64,000 nt of DNA. It comes from Bosea sp. 124 (GTDB lineage: Bacteria > Pseudomonadota > Alphaproteobacteria > Rhizobiales > Beijerinckiaceae). The number at the start of each line of letters is the position of its first letter. The stretch's first letter is position 1. A program made the position numbers and the translations under genes. The notes under the pieces were generated by a model. It worked only from the letters and a program-made list of their open reading frames with translations. It was not told the DNA's origin and made no database searches. Where the stretch lies: contig NZ_PZZM01000001.1 in assembly GCF_003046175.1 (NCBI RefSeq), positions 3,365,001-3,429,000 of the forward strand, read 5' to 3'. Of the stretch, positions 1-8,737 are shown one piece after another.

Positions 1-547
1 ACGGCGCGAGCACGCAGGCCACGACCGCGTAATGGGCGTTGCCCGCGAGGACCAGCCCGGCGAGCAGCGGCACGCCGGCGCAGGTCAACTGAGTCGCGAC
101 CAGCATGCGGCTGCCATAGTTGCGGCCCGCCACGCCGATCATGTTCGCGAGCGTCATCGAAAAGGCGAGGAGCTGGACCGGCGCGCCCGCCTGCAGGGCG
201 AAGGTCAGGAACGACCACAGCCCCAGCACGAAGACATAAGCAGATGAGAAGATGGTGTAGCGTTGTTCCCAGCGGGCGGCCTCGCCGGGGTCGCGCATCT
301 GTTGCCCGGCCGCCTTGAACTGCGCCACATCCGCGGCGCGGGTCAGCGCCAGGCCCAGCAGGATCGCAGCGCAGACATAGAAGGCGAGATGGCCCGTCAT
401 GCCGGCGCTGAGGAACGCCGCGAGGACCGTTCCGCTGGACCCGATGAGCAGGGTCCGGGGGTCGGCATAAAGCGAACGCACCAGCGAAATATAGACCTCG
501 TCGCGCAATCCCTGATCGATCACACGAGGGGAGGTGTTGGGGGGCAT
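1..547 (-). CDS. N-terminal part of a membrane-anchored GGDEF/EAL-type protein (cut by window edge)
   Basis: The minus-strand frame is open from an ATG at 547 (AGGGAT upstream) to the window edge, about 182 codons. The product begins MPPNTSPRVIDQGLRDEVYI and then alternates hydrophobic stretches with short loops, giving about four to five predicted membrane segments. The RDEVY...LVRSLYADPRTLLIGS opening and the later ANMIGVAGRNYGS segment match, from memory, the N-terminal sensor module of Rhizobiales bifunctional diguanylate cyclase/phosphodiesterases. The GGDEF and EAL domains would lie outside the window, so the c-di-GMP role is inferred from the N-terminus alone. Confidence 0.6.
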   Translation of the reverse strand, partial: MPPNTSPRVIDQGLRDEVYISLVRSLYADPRTLLIGSSGTVLAAFLSAGMTGHLAFYVCAAILLGLALTRAADVAQFKAAGQQMRDPGEAARWEQRYTIFSSAYVFVLGLWSFLTFALQAGAPVQLLAFSMTLANMIGVAGRNYGSRMLVATQLTCAGVPLLAGLVLAGNAHYAVVACVLAP

Positions 548-998
548 CGGCAATCCCTGCGGGCCAAGTCCCCGGCAAGATGACGGCTTACCGTTAAGAT
601 GTTGTTGTAGGCCCATCGACAGGAATTCGCCGCCGATGATTGCGTTGCGGCGTTTGATGCGAGTGAATTAACACGCCGGTCAGGGTCGCCATGCCAGTGT
701 TCGTGCAGAGCTGCATGGCCTCATGGCCGGAGACGACTGATGACTCTTTCGACGGGCCTTGTCGGTGCTGCGATCGACAGGGCTGCCGGCCTGCCCTGTG
801 CATCCTGCCTGTTCGATCTCGGCGAGGCCTCGGGCATGGCCGGCGCCGGGGCATGCCCGTTGAAAGCCGTGCTGCTGCGTCGTCATGCCGAACCTCGACA
901 GGTCGGGGCGCCTGTCCGTGACGCCTCTTGCGATGCTTTCATGCCCGGCTACGCGGAGGCCGGGCTCGAACAGGCATTCGTGGGCGGCGGAACCGATG
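548..998. other. intergenic region without a recognisable gene
   Basis: About 450 bases lie between the start of the GGDEF/EAL-type gene and the stop of pepT. Open frames exist on both strands but none has a plausible ribosome site together with a familiar protein. The part next to 547 must contain the promoter of the leftward gene; no clear -35/-10 pair was picked out. Confidence 0.4.
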
Positions 999-2243
999 TC
1001 AGGCCCTATCTGTCCTGACCGATTCCGCTGCAAGCCTGCAGATCATGCGTGCAACCTCGAAGGATTTTTCGAAGGCCGGAACCGGCAGGAACTCGAAGCG
1101 CGAGTGGAAATTATAGGCGCCGGTGAAGAAGTTAGGCGTCGGCAGGCCCCTGGCCGAGAGCGCCGCGCCATCCGTCCCGCCCCGCATTGGGATGAGTTTC
1201 GGTTCGATCTGCAACGCTTCCATAGCCGATAGCAGCAGGTCGACCGCCTGGCGATCGTCGCCGAGGCTGTCGGAGATGTTGCCGTAGGTATCCGTGACCG
1301 TGCATTCGACGCGGCCCGTGGGGTAGCGCGCCGCAATCCGTTCCGCGACCTCGCCAATGTGCCGCTTGCGCTGCCCGAAGCGCTCCTTGTCGAATTCGCG
1401 GATCATCACCTTGAGGCGGGCCTGGCTGGTGTTGGCAATGATGTCGTTGAACCAGAAATAGCCCTCGCGGCCCTCCGTCCGCTCCGGCGTCTCCACGCGG
1501 TCGAAGGCTGCGATGAAGTCGTGGGCCATCAGCAGCGGATTGACAATGACGCCCTTGGCTGACATCGGGTGGGCGCTGACGCCGGTGAAGACGAGCTCGC
1601 CGGCGGCTGCATTGAAATTCTCGATCACGACCTCGCCGAGTTCGCAGCTATCGATCGTATAAGCGAAGTCGCAGGCGAAGCGGGCGAGGTCGAGCGCCTT
1701 GGCGCCGCGCAGGCCGATCTCCTCGTCGGGGACGAAGGCGACGAGGATGTCGCCATGGGCGTCCTCGGGGCGCAATGTCGCCAGCAGCGTCATGACGATG
1801 GCGACCGCTGCCTTGTTGTCGGCGCCCAGCACGCTGGTGCCGTCGCTGAAGATGACGTCCGCTCCGGCCCAGTGCCGGATCTCGGGATGCTCGGCGACGC
1901 GCAGCCAGATGTCTTGCTGTACATTCAGGCAGAGATCCGCGCCCTCGAAGCGCACGAGCTGCGGGTTGATGACCGGCGACAGGCCGGAATCGACCGTGTC
2001 GAGATGGGCGATGAAGCCGATCTTCGGTGCTCCCGGGTGCATGCCTCGCTTCAGCGCCGTGACGGTTGCGTGCTCGTCGATGACGATGTTCTCAAGCCCG
2101 AGGCCGCGCAGTTCCTCAGCGAGCAGATCGGCGAGGCGCTGCTGGCCCGGCGTGCTCGGCAGCGCCGTGGCTTTCGCATCGCTCTGACTCTCCACCGCGA
2201 CATAGCGGAAGAAGCGTTCGATCAGTTGCTCGCGAATGGTCAT
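999..2243 (-). CDS. pepT: peptidase T (tripeptide aminopeptidase, M20B)
   Basis: The 414-aa product is close to the usual PepT length. It would remove the N-terminal residue from tripeptides in the cytoplasm using two zinc ions. Visible M20 motifs are HLDTVD (first metal ligand and catalytic Asp), GADNKAA (bridging Asp), PDEEIG (catalytic Glu and ligand) and, near the C-terminus, RGGTDGA and YNFHSRFEF. The ATG at 2243 was chosen over the upstream in-frame one because the protein then starts MTIREQLIERFFRY like the family and GGAGAC sits 7-8 bases before it. It is downstream of a dipeptide-type ABC operon on the same strand, so imported oligopeptides are the likely substrate. Confidence 0.9.
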   Translation of the reverse strand: MTIREQLIERFFRYVAVESQSDAKATALPSTPGQQRLADLLAEELRGLGLENIVIDEHATVTALKRGMHPGAPKIGFIAHLDTVDSGLSPVINPQLVRFEGADLCLNVQQDIWLRVAEHPEIRHWAGADVIFSDGTSVLGADNKAAVAIVMTLLATLRPEDAHGDILVAFVPDEEIGLRGAKALDLARFACDFAYTIDSCELGEVVIENFNAAAGELVFTGVSAHPMSAKGVIVNPLLMAHDFIAAFDRVETPERTEGREGYFWFNDIIANTSQARLKVMIREFDKERFGQRKRHIGEVAERIAARYPTGRVECTVTDTYGNISDSLGDDRQAVDLLLSAMEALQIEPKLIPMRGGTDGAALSARGLPTPNFFTGAYNFHSRFEFLPVPAFEKSFEVARMICRLAAESVRTDRA

Positions 2244-2315
2244 GGCGTCTCCGATGGCGCTGGATCGACCCGCATCCTGTCGGATGCAGGGCGTCACTCC
2301 CGCTTCTTGGTTTCA

Positions 2316-2361
2316 GCATCGGATTTGTCCGAAAAGTGCACTCCACTTTTCGGTCCGATGC
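2316..2361. repeat. double palindromic intergenic element (REP-like)
   Basis: The inner perfect inverted repeat CCGAAAAGTG / CACTTTTCGG (2329-2338 and 2344-2353, 5-nt loop) is nested in an outer one, GCATCGGA / TCCGATGC (2316-2323 and 2354-2361). It lies between the ATPase gene stop (2386) and the pepT start. Elements built on CCGAAAAGTG...CACTTTTCGG are, from memory, common between genes in Rhizobiales genomes. It could act as an attenuator or mRNA-stabilising hairpin, uncoupling pepT from the ABC operon. No second copy was noticed in this window. Confidence 0.7.
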
Positions 2362-2385
2362 ATCGCCGGCGCCGGACGTCTTGCG

Positions 2386-4008
2386 TCAGGCGCTCTGGGG
2401 CTGCTCCCGCATACCGAACTCGCGACCGGGAATCGAGGCGAGTAGCGCCCTAGTATAGGCATGCTGCGGGTTTTCGAAGACCGCGCCGATCGGGCCGTGC
2501 TCGACGACCTCGCCATTCTTCATCACCGCGACGAGATCGCAAACCTGCGCCGCGACGCGCAGGTCATGGGTGATGAAGACGATCGAGAGGCCCAGCCGCT
2601 GGCGCAGCTCGGCCAGGAGCTTCAGCACCTGCGCCTGCACCGAGACGTCGAGCGCAGAGACGGGCTCGTCGGCGACGAGCACGCGCGGCTCCAGCGCGAG
2701 GGCCCGCGCCAGGCCGATGCGCTGGCGTTGGCCGCCTGAGAACTCGTGCGGGTAGCGGTCGGTCGCCGCCGGATCGAGCCCGACCAGCGCGAAGAGTTCG
2801 CGGGCGCGGGCCAGCGCCTGCGCGCGCGGCGTGCCATGGACGATCAACCCCTGCGCGACGGCCTCGCCGGCCTTGCGGCGCGGATTGAGCGAGGCGAAAG
2901 GGTCCTGGAAGACCATCTGGATATGGCGCGTCTCGGCCCGCAATTCCGCACGCGTCAGGCTGGCGAGATCGGTCCCGGCGATGCGGATGGCGCCGCTCTC
3001 GGGATCGATCAGGCGCACGAGGCAGCGCGCCAGCGTCGATTTGCCGGAGCCGGATTCGCCGACGATGCCGAGCGTCGCGCCTTTCGGCAGCACGAGCGAG
3101 ACGTCCTTGACCGCATGGGTGATGCGCTGGCCGCGGCCGAGGAAGCCGCCGGTGCGGTAGGTCTTCGAGACGTGCTCGATGGTGAGGATAGCCTCGGTCG
3201 CGAGCTCGCGCGGCGGCGGCGCCTTGAGCGGCGGCACGGCTGCGATCAATTGCTTCGTGTAGGCGTGCTGCGGGTTGCCGAGCACGGCCTCCGCCGTGCC
3301 CTGCTCGACGACGCGGCCCTGGCTCATCACCGCGACGCGGTCGGCGATCTCGGCGACGACGCCGAAATCATGGGTGATGAACAGGACGGCGGTGCCCTTG
3401 CGCTTCTGCAGGTCGCGGATCAGCTCGAGGATCTGCGCCTGGGTGGTGACGTCGAGCGCGGTCGTCGGCTCGTCGGCGATCAGTACCTTCGGGTCGAGCG
3501 CCAACGCCATGGCGATCATGGCGCGCTGGCGCTGGCCGCCGGAGAGCTCGTGCGGGTAGGCCTTTGCAGCCGCGACGGGGTCGGGAATGCGGACCTCTTC
3601 GAGCAGCGCCCGGACCTTGCCCCTGATCTGCGCCTTGCCGAGATCGGTATGCAACTCGAACATCTCGCCGATCTGGTCGCCGATGGTGAGCAGCGGGTTC
3701 AGCGCCGTCATCGGCTCCTGGAAGATCATGGCGATGCCGGCGCCTCTGACCTTGCGCATCTCGGCCTCGGTCATGGTCGCGAGGTCGCGGTCCTGGAACA
3801 GGATGCGCCCGCCATCAATGGCGACGCCAGGCGGCAGCAGCCGCATCACGGCATTGGCCGTCATCGACTTGCCCGAACCGGATTCGCCCACCACGCAGAG
3901 AATCTCGTTGGCCTCAAGGGCAAGCGAGACCTCGCTCATCGCATGCGACCGGTCGGCGTTCTTCGGCAGGCGGACGCTGACCGCGTCGAGGGTGAGGATC
4001 GCGCTCAT
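2386..4008 (-). CDS. dipeptide/oligopeptide ABC transporter, fused DppD-DppF-type ATPase
   Basis: The 540-aa protein holds two complete ABC nucleotide-binding domains. The first half has [22 protein letters not shown] and a DEPTTALD Walker B. The second has [22 protein letters not shown] and DEPVSALD. It powers uptake through the two permeases encoded just upstream. The start at 4008 overlaps the stop of the permease gene as ATGA, implying coupled translation. The upstream in-frame ATG at 4116 would add an arginine-rich tail lying inside the permease gene and was rejected. Each half carries the oligopeptide-type C-terminal extension (NPQHAYT). Exact substrate unknown. Confidence 0.88.
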   Translation of the reverse strand: MSAILTLDAVSVRLPKNADRSHAMSEVSLALEANEILCVVGESGSGKSMTANAVMRLLPPGVAIDGGRILFQDRDLATMTEAEMRKVRGAGIAMIFQEPMTALNPLLTIGDQIGEMFELHTDLGKAQIRGKVRALLEEVRIPDPVAAAKAYPHELSGGQRQRAMIAMALALDPKVLIADEPTTALDVTTQAQILELIRDLQKRKGTAVLFITHDFGVVAEIADRVAVMSQGRVVEQGTAEAVLGNPQHAYTKQLIAAVPPLKAPPPRELATEAILTIEHVSKTYRTGGFLGRGQRITHAVKDVSLVLPKGATLGIVGESGSGKSTLARCLVRLIDPESGAIRIAGTDLASLTRAELRAETRHIQMVFQDPFASLNPRRKAGEAVAQGLIVHGTPRAQALARARELFALVGLDPAATDRYPHEFSGGQRQRIGLARALALEPRVLVADEPVSALDVSVQAQVLKLLAELRQRLGLSIVFITHDLRVAAQVCDLVAVMKNGEVVEHGPIGAVFENPQHAYTRALLASIPGREFGMREQPQSA

Positions 4009-4835
4009 CGGCCCTTCAGCCTCGGGTTCAGGGCATCGTTCAGGCCCTGTCCGACGAGCGAGACGGCGAGCACGGTGACGAGAATCGCGACGCCAGGAAT
4101 GGCTGAGACATACCATTGCACCCGCAGCACGTCGCGGCCGGCGCCGATCAGATTGCCCCAGGAGGCGACGTTGGGATCGGAGAGCTTGAGGAAGGCGAGC
4201 GCGCTCTCCAGCAGGATCGCGATCGCCATCACCACGCTGGCATAGACGATGACGGGGGGCAGGGCGTTGGGCAGGATCTCGCCGAAGATCAGCTTGACGT
4301 CCCGGAGCCCGAGCGTGCGCCCGGCCTGGACGAATTCGCGGCTGCGCAGCGACAGGAACTCGGCGCGCGTCAATCGCGCCGAAGCCGGCCAGGAGACGAT
4401 GCCGATTGCGACCGTGACGGTCGTGATCGTCGAGCCGAAGACGGCGACCAGCACCAGCAGCAGGATGAAATTTGGCAGGGTCTGGAAGGCCTCGGTGACG
4501 CGCATCAGGAGAGTGTCGACCCAGTCGCCATAGTAGCCGGCGAAGGCGCCGATGGTGATGCCGATCAGCACCGAGATGGCGGTTGCCACGAGGCCGATCA
4601 GCAAGGAGATGCGGGCTCCGTGGAAGATCTGGGCGGCGATGTCGCGGCCGGAATTGTCGGTGCCGAGCAGGAAACGCGGATTGGCGAACGGCCAGATCAG
4701 CGGGCGCCCGGCCAGCGCCAGCGGATCGCGGGGATAGAGCCAGTCGGCGCTCAAAGCCATCGCGAGGACAAGGATCAGCAACAGGAGCCCGATTACGGCC
4801 GGCGGGCTGCGGAAATAGAGCTTGAGGAAGGACAC
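4005..4835 (-). CDS. dipeptide/oligopeptide ABC transporter permease, DppC type
   Basis: The 276-aa inner-membrane protein has one N-terminal segment (VIGLLLLILVLAMAL), the LGTDNSGRD motif typical of DppC/OppC, and a cluster of membrane helices around the permease coupling loop near residues 165-190. It pairs with the DppB-type protein encoded 3 bases upstream (4839) and is coupled to the ATPase gene by an ATGA overlap. Length and layout match the family. Confidence 0.88.
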   Translation of the reverse strand: MSFLKLYFRSPPAVIGLLLLILVLAMALSADWLYPRDPLALAGRPLIWPFANPRFLLGTDNSGRDIAAQIFHGARISLLIGLVATAISVLIGITIGAFAGYYGDWVDTLLMRVTEAFQTLPNFILLLVLVAVFGSTITTVTVAIGIVSWPASARLTRAEFLSLRSREFVQAGRTLGLRDVKLIFGEILPNALPPVIVYASVVMAIAILLESALAFLKLSDPNVASWGNLIGAGRDVLRVQWYVSAIPGVAILVTVLAVSLVGQGLNDALNPRLKGR

Positions 4836-4838
4836 GCT

Positions 4839-5816
4839 TCAGCCCCCCGTCGTGATGCGCGGGTCGAGCCGGGCATAGAGCAGGTCGACGATGAAGTTGA
4901 CGACGATGACCAGCAGCGCCGAGACGAAGACGATGCCGAGCAGCGTGTTGAGGTCGCGCTGGATCACGGATTCATAGGCGAGCCGGCCAAGGCCCGGCAG
5001 CGAGAATACGCTCTCCACCACAACCGAGCCGCCGAGCATCGTGCCGGCCTGCAGGCCGATCAGCGTCACCATCGGCAGAAGTGCGTTGCGCAGCACATGG
5101 CGCACGACGACACGCGTCTCGTCCATGCCCTTGGCGCGGGCCGTGCGGACGAAGTCGAGCGTCAGTACCTCCAGCATCGAGCCGCGCATGATGCGCAGAT
5201 AGATCGCCATGTAGAACAGGCCGAGCGTCAGTGTCGGCAAAACGAGGTGGCTGGCGATGTCGAGCGTGCGGCGCCAGCCGGTCAGTCCGACCGTGATGTC
5301 CTCGAAGCCGCCGGCCGGAAGCCATTGCAGGTAGATCGAGAAGACGACGATCGCCATCAACCCGAACCAGAAGGTCGGCATGGCATAGAAGACGAGACCG
5401 AGCGTCGAGATCAGCGTGTCAGGCCAGCGATTGACGCCGCGCGCGGCGATGACGCCGAAGATCAGGCCGAAGAAGAAGGCCAGCGAGAGCGAGGCGGTCA
5501 TCAGCAGGATCGTCGCCGGCAGGCGCTCGGCGATCACGGTTGCGACCGGCTTGCCGTAGATCGCCGAGAAGCCGAGATCGAGCCGGATCAGGCGCCAGAG
5601 ATAATTGCCGAGCTGGGCCCAGGCTGAGACGTCGAGCCCGTAATACTGGCGGAGCTGACGGGCCGTCGTGGCATCGCCGCCGCCCATCTGCGCCATCAGC
5701 GCATCGACCGTGTCGCCCGGCGCGAATTGCAGCAGGACGAAGACCCCGATCAGGATCAGCACGAGAGTCGGGATCGAGGCGGCGAGACGCCGCCCCGCAA
5801 GGGTCAAGATACGCAT
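4839..5816 (-). CDS. dipeptide/oligopeptide ABC transporter permease, DppB type
   Basis: The 325-aa protein begins MRILTLAGRRLAASIPTLVL, with a membrane helix at the very N-terminus, then QFAPGDTVDALM as in DppB, further helices, and the coupling-loop sequence ARAKGMDETRVVVRHVLRNA. The ATG at 5816 was preferred over one at 5879, which would overlap the upstream binding-protein gene. It is followed directly by the DppC-type gene and preceded by the solute-binding protein, the canonical A-B-C-DF order. Confidence 0.88.
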   Translation of the reverse strand: MRILTLAGRRLAASIPTLVLILIGVFVLLQFAPGDTVDALMAQMGGGDATTARQLRQYYGLDVSAWAQLGNYLWRLIRLDLGFSAIYGKPVATVIAERLPATILLMTASLSLAFFFGLIFGVIAARGVNRWPDTLISTLGLVFYAMPTFWFGLMAIVVFSIYLQWLPAGGFEDITVGLTGWRRTLDIASHLVLPTLTLGLFYMAIYLRIMRGSMLEVLTLDFVRTARAKGMDETRVVVRHVLRNALLPMVTLIGLQAGTMLGGSVVVESVFSLPGLGRLAYESVIQRDLNTLLGIVFVSALLVIVVNFIVDLLYARLDPRITTGG

Positions 5817-5856
5817 GGGGACCGATTGTAGCAGGCCGTTCGGGAAGACGAAGCGA

Positions 5857-7464
5857 TCACTCCGCCAACCACAGATCATGCCAGGAGCTCGATCCCCAGC
5901 GCGGCGTGTTGGAATGGTTGCGCGCCTTGGCGCTGATCGCGGTCAGGAAGATCTGCTCGATCGGGGTCCAGATCGGAATCTCGGTGTTGGCGCGGCGCAC
6001 GAAATCGCCATAAAGCGCCTTGCGCTTGGCGACGTCGACCTCGGTGGCCGCATCGTCGATGATCTTGTCCATCGTCGGGTCGGTCCAGTCCCACTGGTTG
6101 GTCCAGGGCGCGCCCTTGGGCTGGCCCGAGCGATACCAGACCGTGGTCGAGACGGCGGGGTCGTTGCGATACTGGTGCCAGCCAGTGGCGAGATCGAAGG
6201 CATGGTCGTCGTAGACCTGCTTCAGGAAGCCGCCGCCATCTGTGCGGACGACCTCGACCTTGATGCCGACATCAGCCAGCGACTGCTGGATGAAGGTGGC
6301 AAACAGCGTGATGTCCTCGCCCCAGGGGGCCGGCAGGAGGCGCAAGGAGAAGCGCGTGCCGCCGGCGCCGGCCTTGAATCCGGCCTCGTCGAGCAGCTTG
6401 GCGGCGAGTTTCTTGTCGAACGGATATTGCGGGCCGTTATCGGCCGGGTAGAAATCTGTCGAGACCGAGGGGACCGGGCCGGTGCCGCGCTTGGCGAAGT
6501 CGCCGAGGAAGTTCTCGATGAAGAAGGGGATGTCGAGCGCATGCGCGATGGCGCGGCGCACCCGGATGTCGGCAAGCTCCTTGCGGCGGAAGTTGAACTC
6601 GACCGTGTTGGTGCGGGCGTTGCCCTCGTTGCCCTTGGTCGAGACGATGAAGCGAGGATCCTTGCCGAGGCGGGCGGAGTCCGAGATCGTCAGGCCGGAG
6701 AAGGGGCTGTAGTGGATCTGGCCGGCTTCCATCTGGGCGGCGGCGGCGGCGCGGTCGGTGACGACGCGCCAGACGATCCGGTCAAGATGAGGTGCATTCG
6801 GGCGCCAGTAGTCAGGGTTGCGGTCGGCGATGACGTGCTGGCCCCGCTCATAGGTGACGAACTTGAAGGGGCCGGTGCCGACCGGGGCGAGGTTGACCGG
6901 GTTCTGGCGGATGTCGCCCTTGCCTTCGTAGAGATGGCGCGGCGAGACATAGCCGAGGTCGGGCAGGGCCCGCAGCAGCAGGCCGAGCGGCATCGGGCGC
7001 TCATAGCGGAACACGGCGGTCAGCGGATCGGGCGTGTCGACGGCGGTGAGGAAGAGCTGCAGCGTGGTGCCGTAGTTCAGGATCTTCTTCCACATCTCCA
7101 TCGCGGTGAACTGCACGTCCGCCGAGGTGAAGGGCTTGCCGTCATGCCACTTCACGCCGTCGCGCAGCTTGAAGGTGATGGTCTTGCCGTCGGGCGCCGC
7201 TTCCCAGCTCGTGGCGAGCACGCCGACCGGGTTGCCGGCTGCGTCCAGATCGACGAGCTGCTCCTGGATCTTGCCGCCGATGATGTAGACGCCGGTCGAG
7301 GCCTGCAGGCTCGGGTTGAGCTGGCGCTGCTCGGCGCCGTAATGGACCGTGAAGACACCGCCCTTACGCGGCGTCTCCTGCGCGAACAGCGAGCGCATCG
7401 GGAAGGCGACGCTGGAGGCGATGGCGGCGCTGGTCAGAAGCGCGGCGCGGCGGGTCATGTCCAT
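5857..7464 (-). CDS. ABC transporter solute-binding protein, family 5 (DppA/OppA-like)
   Basis: The 535-aa periplasmic receptor starts with a twin-arginine-like signal (TRRAALLTSAAIASS, predicted cleavage near SLFAQ). The mature part has SBP_bac_5 features: an early NPSLQAS segment, then FKLRDGVKWHDGKPFTSADV, VGTGPFKF and RRAIAHALDIPFF. It is the first gene of the leftward transport operon, 40 bases before the DppB-type gene, and probably sets specificity for di- or oligopeptides. It is only distantly similar to the other two binding proteins in the window. Confidence 0.87.
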   Translation of the reverse strand: MDMTRRAALLTSAAIASSVAFPMRSLFAQETPRKGGVFTVHYGAEQRQLNPSLQASTGVYIIGGKIQEQLVDLDAAGNPVGVLATSWEAAPDGKTITFKLRDGVKWHDGKPFTSADVQFTAMEMWKKILNYGTTLQLFLTAVDTPDPLTAVFRYERPMPLGLLLRALPDLGYVSPRHLYEGKGDIRQNPVNLAPVGTGPFKFVTYERGQHVIADRNPDYWRPNAPHLDRIVWRVVTDRAAAAAQMEAGQIHYSPFSGLTISDSARLGKDPRFIVSTKGNEGNARTNTVEFNFRRKELADIRVRRAIAHALDIPFFIENFLGDFAKRGTGPVPSVSTDFYPADNGPQYPFDKKLAAKLLDEAGFKAGAGGTRFSLRLLPAPWGEDITLFATFIQQSLADVGIKVEVVRTDGGGFLKQVYDDHAFDLATGWHQYRNDPAVSTTVWYRSGQPKGAPWTNQWDWTDPTMDKIIDDAATEVDVAKRKALYGDFVRRANTEIPIWTPIEQIFLTAISAKARNHSNTPRWGSSSWHDLWLAE

Positions 7465-7560
7465 GGAAAAATCCTCGGTTCGGAGGTCACGTAAGGGAAA
7501 CGATGCGGGCCGCGGTGGCGCCCGTCAACGGGAGCGTCGCCTAAAAAGCAGGCGTGCGCT

Positions 7561-8412
7561 CTATTGCGGCACGATGCTCACGACGATGCCGTTGGCGGCG
7601 CTTGCCGCCACGCTGACCGCGCCGTCATGGACCGTTGCCAGCAGGCCGAGCGCGGCCTTCGCGCCGTCGAGATCGTTGCTTGCCAGCACGAGCGCGACCG
7701 CGCCTTCGGAGGCCGCTCCGTCACGCACGGCTTGTGTGTAGCGACGTGCGAAACCGGCTGCGTCGTAGAACAGCACATCGGCGCGCCTCCCGCCGGACGG
7801 CACCAGCCAGCCGTCGCCCTCGGCGCGAACGGGCTCGTCGATCAGGCGGCCGAGATGTTCGGCCGCGGCTTTCGGGTCGGGGCTGAGGACTTCGAGACGG
7901 ACGATCCGCTGCACGCCGTTGGCATGGCTCTGCAACTCGGGAATCCAGACCGTGTCGCGCGTCAGATGCTGGCAGGCGAAGATGCGCAGGCCGCCGGGGT
8001 TCTGGTCGAGCGGCCAGCGGAAGACGTTGAAGCTCGCCTCGCCGGTGCCACCGCCAGGCAAATCGACGGGCCGGCTGAAATGGATCGGGCCGAGTGCCGC
8101 GAGGCCGCGGCCCTTCAGTTCGGCGGCGCCCGCCGCGGCATCGTCCGTGGTGAAGGCGGCGCGTTCCAGCCCCTCGCGCTTGGCGAGATAGTCGCGCGTC
8201 GGCTTGTTTTGCTCAGTCTCGGTCAGGATGCCGAGCAGTTCGACGTAATCCTCGCCGAACATGATGGTGTAGTTGCCGGTTCCGAGGATCGGCGAATGGG
8301 TGCCGCGCGGCGAAACGGTGAAGCCGAGACGCTGCCATTGGGCTGCTGCGGCGTCGAGATCGCGGACGGTCACCACGACATGGTCGAGGCCGAGAATGTG
8401 CGTGAGCGGCAT
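7561..8412 (-). CDS. VOC-superfamily (glyoxalase-like) protein
   Basis: The 283-aa product begins MPLTHILGLDHVVVTVRDLD, a VOC beta-alpha-beta opening with the metal-ligand His in GLDHVVV. A second block includes HSPILGTGNYTIMFGEDYVE, matching the glyoxalase-like domain family of about this length. The reading frame continues upstream to 9381 across another gene, but that part is a shadow of the FAD oxidoreductase. Start 8412 gives the family N-terminus. It is divergent from that oxidoreductase and last before the ABC operon promoter region. The substrate cannot be inferred. Confidence 0.75.
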   Translation of the reverse strand: MPLTHILGLDHVVVTVRDLDAAAAQWQRLGFTVSPRGTHSPILGTGNYTIMFGEDYVELLGILTETEQNKPTRDYLAKREGLERAAFTTDDAAAGAAELKGRGLAALGPIHFSRPVDLPGGGTGEASFNVFRWPLDQNPGGLRIFACQHLTRDTVWIPELQSHANGVQRIVRLEVLSPDPKAAAEHLGRLIDEPVRAEGDGWLVPSGGRRADVLFYDAAGFARRYTQAVRDGAASEGAVALVLASNDLDGAKAALGLLATVHDGAVSVAASAANGIVVSIVPQ

Positions 8413-8737
8413 GATGGCCCCTTGATGCGAAATCCGTTGGGGGCCGAGTTCATCCGAAGCGACGGCGTGGCGCAACCACCCGTCTCGACGTCTGCGGCAG
8501 CCCCCTGCTGCACTGCACACATAGCGGCTGGGGGATGAAAATTCCAAGCAGAGAATGATATATCGCGTATTTTGGAAGAACATATTCGTTCGGTGGGCAT
8601 TGTATGGAAGATCGATCTCCTCGTCGTTCCTGGGTGAAAGAACGCCCTCTTGCCTCGGCAGGACAGGGCGGCAAGGATGCGTCCGAACGGCCTTCCCATC
8701 CGTGTGCCGGCTGAACACCATCTCGAAAGAAAAATGT
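8413..8737. promoter_or_regulatory. divergent promoter region between VOC and FAD-oxidoreductase genes
   Basis: This 325-base stretch separates two genes that start back to back. It includes an AT-richer patch around 8535-8610 compared with the surrounding sequence, where promoters would be expected. No well-matched -35/-10 pair or operator palindrome was identified. Confidence 0.4.

Noticed and set aside
5668..7494. 608-codon plus-strand frame
   Set aside because: Lies antisense to the solute-binding protein, which has a signal peptide and family motifs; the plus frame is low-complexity, rich in Arg/Gly/Asp, and matches no family. Typical GC-rich shadow.
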